From: an uncultured Litoreibacter sp. | Lineage (GTDB): Bacteria; Pseudomonadota; Alphaproteobacteria; Rhodobacterales; Rhodobacteraceae | Assembly: GCA_937928335.1 (NCBI GenBank) | Contig: CALFWN010000270.1 | Coordinates: 1-5,128, forward strand | Reading direction: 5' to 3' | DNA length: 5,128 nt | Part shown: positions 1-5,128 of the stretch, in pieces | Layout of the letters: each line of letters starts with the position of its first letter | Numbering within the stretch: position 1 is the stretch's first letter | Position numbers and translations under genes: made by a program | The notes under the pieces: generated by a model | Seen by the model: the letters and a program-made list of their open reading frames with translations, nothing else | Told to the model about the DNA's origin: nothing | The model's database searches: none

Positions 1-1649
1 ACCAGATCGACATCCTGCGACACCGACCCCTCCCGAAGGCCCGCCTCGACGTCAGGGTGCGGCTTGTAGATGAGAAAGCTGTCAGGGAAGTCACGGCGCG
101 CGGCTTGGATCAGCATGTCATTACTGGGCATGTCTGGCGCGCCTGCAAGGACAGAGGCGTCGTCTTCGACCTGGCCCGCAACCAGAACAACCTCACGCCT
201 GCCGGAATCAAAATCCGGGGCAGGGCCGGCGAGGTTATATTTGCTCAGGCCCGCCTCAATGACACTGCGTCGCAACCGCTCCGCACGGTCCAGCGCGTCG
301 CGTGGCAGGTCCACCGAGGCCTTTATCAGCAGTTCCAGATCACTTGCCGCGCGCGGGTCGTAATATATCCCCGTCTGATCTGTCACCAGCGAGATCGGGG
401 GGATCAGATCCGCCCCCAACCCGTGTGAGCGCAGAAACCCGTCCTCGACACGGTATAGCGGAGCCTTGGCCTGCCTTGGCAGCAGGTCAGAGGTTTTCCC
501 CGCCCAAGACAGGATTGGCTTGCCTGATCCAAGCGCCTCTTTCTCAGACCCTACATGGGTCACATCCCCGAAAAATTGCGACAAATGCGGGCGCTTCCAG
601 GCGCTCATGCCAAGAGCGGCGTAGCCGTGGCGATCCTGCCTGCGGGAACGGGTCATGGCCTCTAGCGTATCAAGCACAGCCTCAAGCTCGCAAAGCCGGT
701 CGCGGTAGGGGTCATACCAGTGCGGGTAAAGCATCATCGCGCCCGCAAAGAGCTGCGCCCGCGTCAGGTTGCGCTGCCGCCGGTCAATCGGCTGATGGTC
801 CTCGGTCAGCCCCCATCCGGCATAGAAAGGCTGCCCGAACACATTCGGTTTATGCCCGGCCATGATCGCCTCGAACCCCAATGTCGAGCTGACCGTATAG
901 ACCGCCAAAGCGCCGTCCATCAGCTCAAACGGAGAGACAGGATCGGTAAGCAGCGTCATCCGCTCTGTCAGATGTTCAGGTCCAAAATGCCCGTTGCGAT
1001 GGCCCTCTGCGGTCTCTGGATGCGCTTTGATGATGATCCTCGCACCCGGAAAATCCTGCTGCGCATAGACCAGCATCTCGCGAAAATGCGCGACCGACGC
1101 ATTGCCATATTCAATTGCGGCATCGTCGCGCGTCTGGTCAATCACCAGAACATAGCCCGGTTCGGGCGCGGTCAGGCCTGGGTCAAAATCATTGTATTTC
1201 GACAGGTGCAGCGCCCGGATGCGCGCCATTGCGTTGCGCGCGCGCGTCAAAAGGGCGGCGTCATCAAACGGGGTCTGCGCCAGCAGCGCTTCAAGATCGG
1301 ATGGCCCTGAGCTGTCAAAATAGGGGCGCATCCGGTCGATGCTCAGGCCCAGTGGCGGCTCTCCCGAGCGGCCGGGCTTGATGGACCGCAGGAACGCATC
1401 CTCGACATAGAGCAGGGGAGAGCCCGTCGCGCTGCTTACGGCCTCACCGCGCCCGGAGGTCGGGCTTTTGCCCCAGACAGCGACCAGATCATCAGTGCCG
1501 GGCTTGCCAAGCGTCAGGTCGAAACCGGCGAGGTCAAGAATGCGGCGCACGCGGATCTGGGTGAAAAAACCACCGTTGAAATAGAAAAGCCGCGAGCGGT
1601 GGGAGGTGCCGCTCGCGGTTTGATTTGGGACCTCGGTCCCGGTCGTCAA
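1..1649 (-). CDS. kpsC: KpsC, dual-module beta-Kdo transferase for the capsule lipid linker (3' end outside the window)
   Basis: KpsC extends the beta-Kdo linker on the lipid terminus of group 2-type capsules, acting in the cytoplasm at the inner membrane after KpsS. I translated the frame by hand: 549 codons stay open to the window edge without frameshift. Two homologous modules are visible. The N-module has EDAFLRS (83-89), SKYN (150-153), DQTRDD (171-176), KAHPE (208-212), SSTLGFEA (254-261) and GQPFYAGWGL (272-281). The C-module repeats these as EDGFLRS (402-408), SKYN (469-472), GQVEDD (492-497) and KPHPD (529-533). Family members such as E. coli KpsC have about 675 residues, so roughly the last 110-120 are missing. 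The start is the least certain part. No ATG, GTG or CTG lies between the upstream stop and the conserved FYFNGGFF block (22-29), so I chose the TTG at 1649, one base after the neighbour's TAA; it has no clear Shine-Dalgarno and probably depends on translational coupling. Confidence 0.93.
   Translation of the reverse strand, partial: MTTGTEVPNQTASGTSHRSRLFYFNGGFFTQIRVRRILDLAGFDLTLGKPGTDDLVAVWGKSPTSGRGEAVSSATGSPLLYVEDAFLRSIKPGRSGEPPLGLSIDRMRPYFDSSGPSDLEALLAQTPFDDAALLTRARNAMARIRALHLSKYNDFDPGLTAPEPGYVLVIDQTRDDAAIEYGNASVAHFREMLVYAQQDFPGARIIIKAHPETAEGHRNGHFGPEHLTERMTLLTDPVSPFELMDGALAVYTVSSTLGFEAIMAGHKPNVFGQPFYAGWGLTEDHQPIDRRQRNLTRAQLFAGAMMLYPHWYDPYRDRLCELEAVLDTLEAMTRSRRQDRHGYAALGMSAWKRPHLSQFFGDVTHVGSEKEALGSGKPILSWAGKTSDLLPRQAKAPLYRVEDGFLRSHGLGADLIPPISLVTDQTGIYYDPRAASDLELLIKASVDLPRDALDRAERLRRSVIEAGLSKYNLAGPAPDFDSGRREVVLVAGQVEDDASVLAGAPDMPSNDMLIQAARRDFPDSFLIYKPHPDVEAGLREGSVSQDVDL
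1590..1618 (-). terminator. Perfect 10-bp hairpin with U-rich tail at the start of kpsC (attenuator or terminator-like)
   Basis: Positions 1590-1599 and 1609-1618 are exact inverted complements (CCGCGAGCGG / CCGCTCGCGG) around a 9-nt loop. Reading in the direction of the capsule genes, the stem is followed by CTTTTCTATTT, which has the form of an intrinsic terminator. It lies 31-60 nt downstream of the deduced kpsC TTG start, inside the non-conserved N-terminal leader (about residues 11-20). Ribosomes translating kpsC would open it, so it may act as a polarity or attenuation element rather than a full stop. The plus-strand flank TTTGATTT also allows a weak terminator in the other direction. 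The structure is seen; the function is inferred. Confidence 0.55.
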
Positions 1650-1650
1650 C

Positions 1651-2787
1651 TTAGGTGTTGTCGGCGATATTCGCCAACGCGCTGATAGTACCAAGTGAGC
1701 CGGTGAGCGCAGAGATGGTCTTGGTCCAGGTGACAAACGGCGCTTCGGTGACGTAAACGGTGTCGTCGTCACGAATGACAAAGTCACGCGCTTCAAACAT
1801 GCCATTGGGCTCTGTCAGATCAAGAACATAGACCAAGCGCTGCTCACCCTGCAGGTCGCTGCGGCCAAGCACCTGATTGGCGATCTCGGCGGGCTCGTTG
1901 CGGAACACAAACACGCCTGTCGGATCAGCCGCATTGGTGTTCAAGCCGCCAACCTGTGCCAAAGCCTCGATGGCCGACAGGGTCTGCGTCTCGAACTCAA
2001 GCCGGCTTTGCGCGCCTGTAGAGCCCAGCACCGTAAAGGCGCGGCTGTCTTGCTCGATCAGAATGCGATCTCCGCCGCGCAGGGCAATGTCGAACTCGGG
2101 GTTGGTATAAAGGTCTTCAAACCAGATGGTGCAGCGATGCGAGCCACGGATCACGGTGATCTGGGCAACCTCAGGCGGCAAGGCAATGCCGCCAGCCCGC
2201 GCAATCATCGAAGACAATGTGCGGGTAGGGCGCTCGATGGCGTATAGGCCTTGGCTGCCGACACCGCCCACAAGCGAGACGGTCGAGCCGTCACCGGCCA
2301 GACGGCGCACGATAACCTGCGGGTCCGGGGTCTGGGTGTCCAGTTTGTTGGTGATGATACGGCGCAGGCCTTCCGGCGTGTTGCCGGCGGCCATGATCCG
2401 GCCCGCATAGGGCACGAAGATAAAGCCCTGGCCATCCACCTGAACCTCGTCCAGCGCCGTTGCATTCGCGCCAGCGGCGGCCAAAAGCCCGTCATCGACA
2501 TTTTCATAGATCAACAGGCCCAGCGTGTCGCCGGGGCTGATCGTGTCAGAGCCTACAACGCCCGCATTCAGGAATGCCTGGGAAAAGCCCAATACAGGCT
2601 GAACAGCTGTGGCGCGTGTCACCCGGCTGTTGACGGACACGATGAACGCGTCGCCTTGCTTCTGCACGGAACCTGCAAAGATTTCGTTTTTGTTGGGGCC
2701 CGGACGGGGCAAGCCACATGATGCAACCAGGGTTGTCACCAAAACAAAGGACGCAATGCGGGCGCCCCTTTTAGATATAGTAGTCAC
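1651..2787 (-). CDS. Outer-membrane polysaccharide-export lipoprotein (OPX family, Wza/KpsD type)
   Basis: This is an outer-membrane channel protein that lets capsular polysaccharide leave the cell. The 378-residue product begins with a lipoprotein signal peptide: K6/R7/R10, a hydrophobic stretch at about 11-22 and a lipobox VASC with the acylated cysteine at C24. A polysaccharide-export (Poly_export) domain follows at about 80-162 (SDTISPGDTLGL, then VDGQGFIFVPYAGRI). Two SLBB-like domains come next, at about 168-245 (VSLVGGVGSQGLYAI, IARAGG) and about 250-348 (FTVLGSTGAQ, ALAQVGG, DDTVYVTEAP). The last 25-30 residues look amphipathic and may form the membrane-spanning helix, as in Wza. Length and lipobox resemble Wza (about 379 residues) more than E. 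coli KpsD (about 558), although its neighbours are group 2-type. The start is GTG, supported by AGGAG eight bases upstream. It follows kpsS by 85 bp and is followed by kpsC after one base. I left the symbol blank because kpsD and wza are both used for such proteins. Confidence 0.93.
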   Translation of the reverse strand: MTTISKRGARIASFVLVTTLVASCGLPRPGPNKNEIFAGSVQKQGDAFIVSVNSRVTRATAVQPVLGFSQAFLNAGVVGSDTISPGDTLGLLIYENVDDGLLAAAGANATALDEVQVDGQGFIFVPYAGRIMAAGNTPEGLRRIITNKLDTQTPDPQVIVRRLAGDGSTVSLVGGVGSQGLYAIERPTRTLSSMIARAGGIALPPEVAQITVIRGSHRCTIWFEDLYTNPEFDIALRGGDRILIEQDSRAFTVLGSTGAQSRLEFETQTLSAIEALAQVGGLNTNAADPTGVFVFRNEPAEIANQVLGRSDLQGEQRLVYVLDLTEPNGMFEARDFVIRDDDTVYVTEAPFVTWTKTISALTGSLGTISALANIADNT

Positions 2788-2795
2788 TGCGTGAG

Positions 2796-2800
2796 CTCCT
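2796..2800 (-). promoter_or_regulatory. Shine-Dalgarno AGGAG for the GTG-started export-lipoprotein gene
   Basis: On the minus strand AGGAG is followed by an 8-nt spacer (CTCACGCA) and then GTG. This near-ideal site, plus the signal peptide that begins at once, fixes the GTG at 2787 as the start. Confidence 0.8.
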
Positions 2801-2830
2801 CGTTGGGAAACTGCCTCAAGATTTTCTTTT

Positions 2831-2859
2831 TTTATAAACCTATAGAATCGCAGTGAAAA
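2831..2859 (-). promoter_or_regulatory. Candidate sigma70-type promoter in the kpsS to export-lipoprotein gap
   Basis: Within the 85-bp gap 2788-2872, which is strikingly AT-rich for this genome, the minus strand carries TTTTCA (2859-2854; 4 of 6 matches to TTGACA), a 17-bp spacer and TATAAA (2836-2831; 5 of 6 matches to TATAAT). Transcription would begin near 2824 and give a leader of about 37 nt before the GTG, with room for the Shine-Dalgarno. It would allow the lipoprotein and kpsC to be expressed apart from kpsS. It is a pattern match only; the A-tract could instead be a spacer or an RNA-processing site. Confidence 0.35.
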
Positions 2860-2872
2860 AGATAGCGCTGTT

Positions 2873-4156
2873 TCAGCGAACCACGTGCAACTGTTGCCGT
2901 GGCGTCGCAGTGCCTGCCGTCAGCGCGTCATATGGGTCGTGGTCTTGCATCATCATATCGACCACTTGGCGCAGCAATTGCCGCCGTCCACGGGCCGAGT
3001 AGAAACCGCCCGGAATTTGCGACGTTTCCAGCAGATAATGGCGATAATCCCGGTAAGCTACGCTGTCGGGGCGCGTCGGGTTTTTGAAGAAATCCGGCAA
3101 GGATTGGGTGGAGACGAACTCCGGTTTGTTGTAAACCGCGTCCCCGAACACTTTCAGCGGGAAACCGCGCCACAAGACCTGCTGGGCTGCGGTGGAGTTC
3201 ACCGTAACCGCGCTGCGCGCCGTATTAAGCAGCCCCGCCAGCTTGCCGCCGCGCACAAAATGCACGCGCTGTGTAACGCCATGCGCCCGCGCCAGCTTTC
3301 TGATCAACCGGCTCAACGGAACCCGGCCATCTTCAAGAGGATGCGCCTTCAGCACCAGATGATGATGTTTCGGCGCCCCGCCGGCAAACCCGGCAATCAC
3401 CAGTTCCAGAAACTCCGGCATGGTCTCGAACCGCGAATGCGATTGGAAGCTGGCATCATGTTCCAGCTGCAAGAGGCACAAATGATATGGAAACCCGCCC
3501 CATTTGATGCGCCGCGTGGCGATCGCGCGGGCCAGCGCTGTGAAGGGCATGGTCAGCAACCTTTTGACGTAAAGCCAGAATTCGCTTGAGACCGACATCG
3601 CCCGGTGCGGCCTGAACTGACGGTAACCCCTGTTTCGAAGCAATACGAAATAATGATACAATGCGCCGTAAAACACATGCTCGCGCATATCGCCCCAGCG
3701 GGCAGGGGCGTCAGGGAGGTCAAGGTCGATCCCCTCCAGCGCGGCCTGCATCTGCCTGACACCCATCTGCATCAGGCGCGAATGGCCATTCGTCCCGCCG
3801 CGTTCATAGGTCACCCAATAAGGGCGCAGATAGCCCTCCTCGAACACATGGACGGTCAGGCCTGCGTCCTTCGCAATCTGCACCGCGTACGCGTGAACGG
3901 GTCGCGTGTCGCCGTAAAGCACAATGTCGGTCACGGATTTCTCTGCAATCAGTGCACGGAACCGGTCCGGCCATGCGGCCTGATCCGCCTGAAAAGGGAT
4001 ATAGCTCTCGCGTTTCGGCCAGAAGGCCTGATCGCCGCGATTGAACCCCACACGCCAAACCTGCGCACCTGCCGCTTCGACCATTTTGCCAAGGCGATAG
4101 AAGAAAGGCCCGTGGGGGCCTTGCAGGAACAGGAAGGTTTTTGCAGCCTCAGACAT
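2873..4156 (-). CDS. kpsS: KpsS, beta-Kdo transferase that starts the capsule lipid linker
   Basis: In group 2-type capsule systems KpsS adds the first beta-Kdo to the phosphatidylglycerol-type lipid acceptor; KpsC then lengthens the linker before export. It acts at the cytoplasmic face of the inner membrane. The 427-residue product shows the KpsS/capsule-biosynthesis pattern: LQGPHGPFF (11-19), YGDTRPVH (81-88), FEEGYLRP (105-112), QLEHDASFQSHS (230-241), LKAHPLEDG (269-277) and VNSTAAQQVLWRGFPLKVFG (319-338). The single set of EEGYLRP and KAHP motifs corresponds to one module of the KpsC duplication. Length is close to family members of about 390-430 residues. I chose ATG at 4156; an in-frame TTG one codon earlier (4159) would add one residue. 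Only weak purine-rich sites (GAAG, AAAG) precede it, so the choice is not firm. It is the first gene of the minus-strand capsule cluster within this window. Confidence 0.94.
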   Translation of the reverse strand: MSEAAKTFLFLQGPHGPFFYRLGKMVEAAGAQVWRVGFNRGDQAFWPKRESYIPFQADQAAWPDRFRALIAEKSVTDIVLYGDTRPVHAYAVQIAKDAGLTVHVFEEGYLRPYWVTYERGGTNGHSRLMQMGVRQMQAALEGIDLDLPDAPARWGDMREHVFYGALYHYFVLLRNRGYRQFRPHRAMSVSSEFWLYVKRLLTMPFTALARAIATRRIKWGGFPYHLCLLQLEHDASFQSHSRFETMPEFLELVIAGFAGGAPKHHHLVLKAHPLEDGRVPLSRLIRKLARAHGVTQRVHFVRGGKLAGLLNTARSAVTVNSTAAQQVLWRGFPLKVFGDAVYNKPEFVSTQSLPDFFKNPTRPDSVAYRDYRHYLLETSQIPGGFYSARGRRQLLRQVVDMMMQDHDPYDALTAGTATPRQQLHVVR

Positions 4157-4210
4157 CAATGGCTTTCTTCGGTTATGGCCAAATGCTTCGGTGCACTCTA
4201 GCCGCTTTGA

Positions 4211-4226
4211 CCCCTCATGCGAGGGG
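4211..4226. repeat. Short inverted repeat (6-bp arms, 4-bp gap), possible operator
   Basis: CCCCTC (4211-4216), ATGC, then GAGGGG (4221-4226) form a perfect GC-rich inverted repeat in the kpsS/ribE intergenic region. It overlaps the end of the weak TTGACC box at 4207-4212, so a bound repressor there could affect ribE; alternatively it could fold as a hairpin in the kpsS leader. No U-tract follows directly on either strand, which argues against a terminator. Confidence 0.4.
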
Positions 4227-4342
4227 ATAAACTTGCCTTTAGCTGCAAAATCGGGCCGAAATTGGCGCGTCTTGGGGCATCCTGTGGGTTTGAGCCGGGC
4301 TTGCGGCAGGCAGAACTGCGGGTTACGTCAAACATATAGCGC

Positions 4343-4348
4343 AAGGAG
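4343..4348 (+). promoter_or_regulatory. Shine-Dalgarno AAGGAG for the TTG-started ribE
   Basis: AAGGAG is followed by an 8-nt spacer (TTAGCAGT) and TTG. With the family-typical N-terminus MFTGII read from that TTG, it fixes the unusual start of ribE. Confidence 0.85.
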
Positions 4349-4356
4349 TTAGCAGT

Positions 4357-4944
4357 TTGTTTACAGGCATCATCACAGATATTGGCCGGATCACGCAGGT
4401 CGAGCAACGCGGCGATCTGCGCGCGCGAATTGCCTGTCGCTATGACACGAGCACCATTGACCTTGGCGCGTCCATTGCCTGCAATGGCTGCTGTCTGACC
4501 GTGGTGGCGCTGGGCGATGCGTGGTTCGAGGTCGACGTTTCCGCCGAAAGCCTGTCGAAGACCAATCTGGGCAGCTGGGCCGAGGGCACCCGCATCAATC
4601 TGGAACGCGCCTTGAAAGTGGGTGACGAGTTGGGTGGCCATATCGTGTCAGGCCATGTCGATGGCGTCGCCGAGATCACCGCAATGGCGGATGACGGTGA
4701 CAGCACGAGGGTCACCTTGCAAGCGCCTGATAATCTGGCAAAATTCATCGCCCCCAAGGGCTCGGTCGCGCTTAATGGAACCTCTTTGACTGTGAACGAG
4801 GTCGATGGGTCTCACTTCGGCATCAACTTCATTCCGCATACCAAATCCGTCACAAATTGGGGCGACGCCGCCATCGGGGACCGGGTCAACCTCGAGATCG
4901 ACACGCTCGCCCGCTATGTTGCACGCTTGCAGGATTGGGCATGA
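4357..4944 (+). CDS. ribE: Riboflavin synthase, alpha chain
   Basis: This cytoplasmic enzyme catalyses the last step of riboflavin synthesis, the dismutation of two 6,7-dimethyl-8-ribityllumazine molecules to riboflavin and a pyrimidinedione; it normally works as a homotrimer. The 195-residue product has the tandem lumazine-binding barrels of the family. Barrel 1 (about 1-90) starts with MFTGIITDIG and holds GASIACNGCCLTV (37-49). Barrel 2 (about 97-187) holds SGHVDG (98-103), GSVALNGTSLTV (135-146), IPHT (159-162) and VNLEID (177-182). By motif alignment with E. coli RibC, S39, C46, H100 and D182 fall at positions considered important for ligand binding or catalysis. Length is slightly below the usual 200-215, by a short C-terminus. 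The start is TTG, fixed by the AAGGAG box and the conserved N-terminus. The next gene overlaps its stop by four bases (ATGA). Some genomes name this gene ribC. Confidence 0.97.
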   Translation: MFTGIITDIGRITQVEQRGDLRARIACRYDTSTIDLGASIACNGCCLTVVALGDAWFEVDVSAESLSKTNLGSWAEGTRINLERALKVGDELGGHIVSGHVDGVAEITAMADDGDSTRVTLQAPDNLAKFIAPKGSVALNGTSLTVNEVDGSHFGINFIPHTKSVTNWGDAAIGDRVNLEIDTLARYVARLQDWA

Positions 4945-5128
4945 GCCTGCTTGGCCACAATAATGGCCCCACGATGGAGGCCGGGTTCAGCTGGCGCAAA
5001 CACAGCTGGTCTAAAGCCCGTGCGGACCTGCTGCCAAGCCTGCCGATAGAGGTTCTGCGCAACCGGGTCAGACGTGCAAAAGCGCTGGGTCTGCCCTATA
5101 AGACATACGCTTCTGTGCGTGCGGCGTC
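4941..5128 (+). CDS. Unassigned gene translationally coupled to ribE (5' part only)
   Basis: The frame opens with ATG inside the ribE stop (ATGA) and stays open for 62 codons to the window edge, so the gene is cut at its 3' end. A CAGGA box six bases upstream of the ATG supports this start. The visible protein begins MSLLGHNNGPTMEAG, then a Trp- and basic-rich stretch (SWRKHSWSKAR, 17-27), then a likely helical segment (LPIEVLRNRVRRAKALGLPY, 34-53) and YASVRAA. There is no signal peptide or membrane segment in this part. I do not recognise a named domain. The overlap implies co-expression with ribE, so a role near flavin synthesis or a conserved neighbour in the rib operon is possible, but that is inference from position only. 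Confidence 0.82.
   Translation, partial: MSLLGHNNGPTMEAGFSWRKHSWSKARADLLPSLPIEVLRNRVRRAKALGLPYKTYASVRAA

Larger units (their letters stand above)
4157..4356. other. Divergent intergenic region between kpsS and ribE
   Basis: These 200 bp must hold the control signals for both directions, unless transcription comes from farther away. No strong promoter pair was found. On the plus strand TTGACC (4207-4212) lies 15 bp before TAAACT (4228-4233), a poor spacing. On the minus strand TTGACG (4331-4326) lacks a -10 box at 16-18 bp. TATAGC (4335-4340) precedes ribE but has no -35 partner and leaves little room for a leader. No FMN-riboswitch (RFN) consensus blocks were seen. Two short features, an inverted repeat and the ribE Shine-Dalgarno, are listed separately. 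Confidence 0.6.

Noticed and set aside
302..1310. Plus-strand open frames (302-865, 720-1310) opposite kpsC
   Set aside because: They lie antisense to a continuous kpsC frame with many family motifs, their products are rich in Arg/Pro/Gln of no known kind, and no ribosome sites support them. They are typical shadows in GC-rich DNA.
1..1649. Possibility that kpsC is broken, as no complete open frame appears in the first 1650 bases on the minus strand
   Set aside because: Codon-by-codon translation shows no stop or frameshift; the gene simply runs past the window edge.
2885..4201. Plus-strand open frames (2885-3589, 3605-4201) opposite kpsS
   Set aside because: They are antisense to the well-supported kpsS and show no recognisable domain; composition is that of a reverse-strand shadow.
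4326..4331. Minus-strand TTGACG as -35 box of a kpsS promoter
   Set aside because: At 16-18 bp spacing the sequence is GC-rich (TGCCGC) with no -10-like hexamer, so the single box is probably chance.
4160..4356. FMN riboswitch (RFN element) upstream of ribE
   Set aside because: The conserved RFN blocks, such as a GGGGCAGGGTGAAA-like stretch and its partners, are not present, and the region is too short on the 5' side after allowing for the divergent gene.
4198..4641. 147-residue minus-strand open frame over the 5' half of ribE and the intergenic region
   Set aside because: Most of it is the complement of ribE, and its apparent product has no recognisable motif. It would run into kpsS without a good ribosome site.

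Overview
The window looks like chromosomal DNA of an alphaproteobacterium, most likely of the Rhodobacteraceae/roseobacter type. This rests on the GC-rich coding sequence, the character of the encoded proteins, and frequent GTG and TTG starts. No mobile element, RNA gene or CRISPR array was seen. The genus assignment is inference; no database was searched.

Layout. From position 4156 leftwards on the minus strand runs a three-gene capsule (surface polysaccharide) cluster: kpsS (2873-4156), an outer-membrane polysaccharide-export lipoprotein of Wza/KpsD type (1651-2787), and kpsC (1649 to beyond position 1, so its C-terminus is missing). About 200 bp of divergent intergenic DNA (4157-4356) separates this cluster from a plus-strand pair: ribE, riboflavin synthase alpha chain (4357-4944), and the start of a gene coupled to it by an ATGA overlap (4941 to the window end) whose function I cannot assign.

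How the genes work together. KpsS and KpsC are the Kdo transferases that build the beta-Kdo linker on a phosphatidylglycerol-type lipid, the terminus that marks group 2 (ABC-transporter-dependent) capsules. The lipoprotein is the outer-membrane exit channel. The inner-membrane ABC transporter (KpsM/KpsT), the periplasmic adaptor (KpsE) and the repeat-unit glycosyltransferases are not in this window. The ribE side makes riboflavin and has no evident link to capsule; the two transcription units share only the divergent intergenic region.

Points of most interest. A perfect 10-bp GC-rich hairpin with a U-rich tail lies just inside the deduced start of kpsC, which begins at a TTG one base after the stop of the upstream gene. 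An AT-rich 85-bp gap before the export-lipoprotein gene holds a plausible secondary promoter. An inverted repeat of 6-bp arms lies in the kpsS/ribE intergenic region. The unassigned gene is translationally coupled to ribE. I did not find convincing evidence of a wholly new system: this is recognisable capsule-linker and riboflavin machinery with some unusual regulatory architecture.
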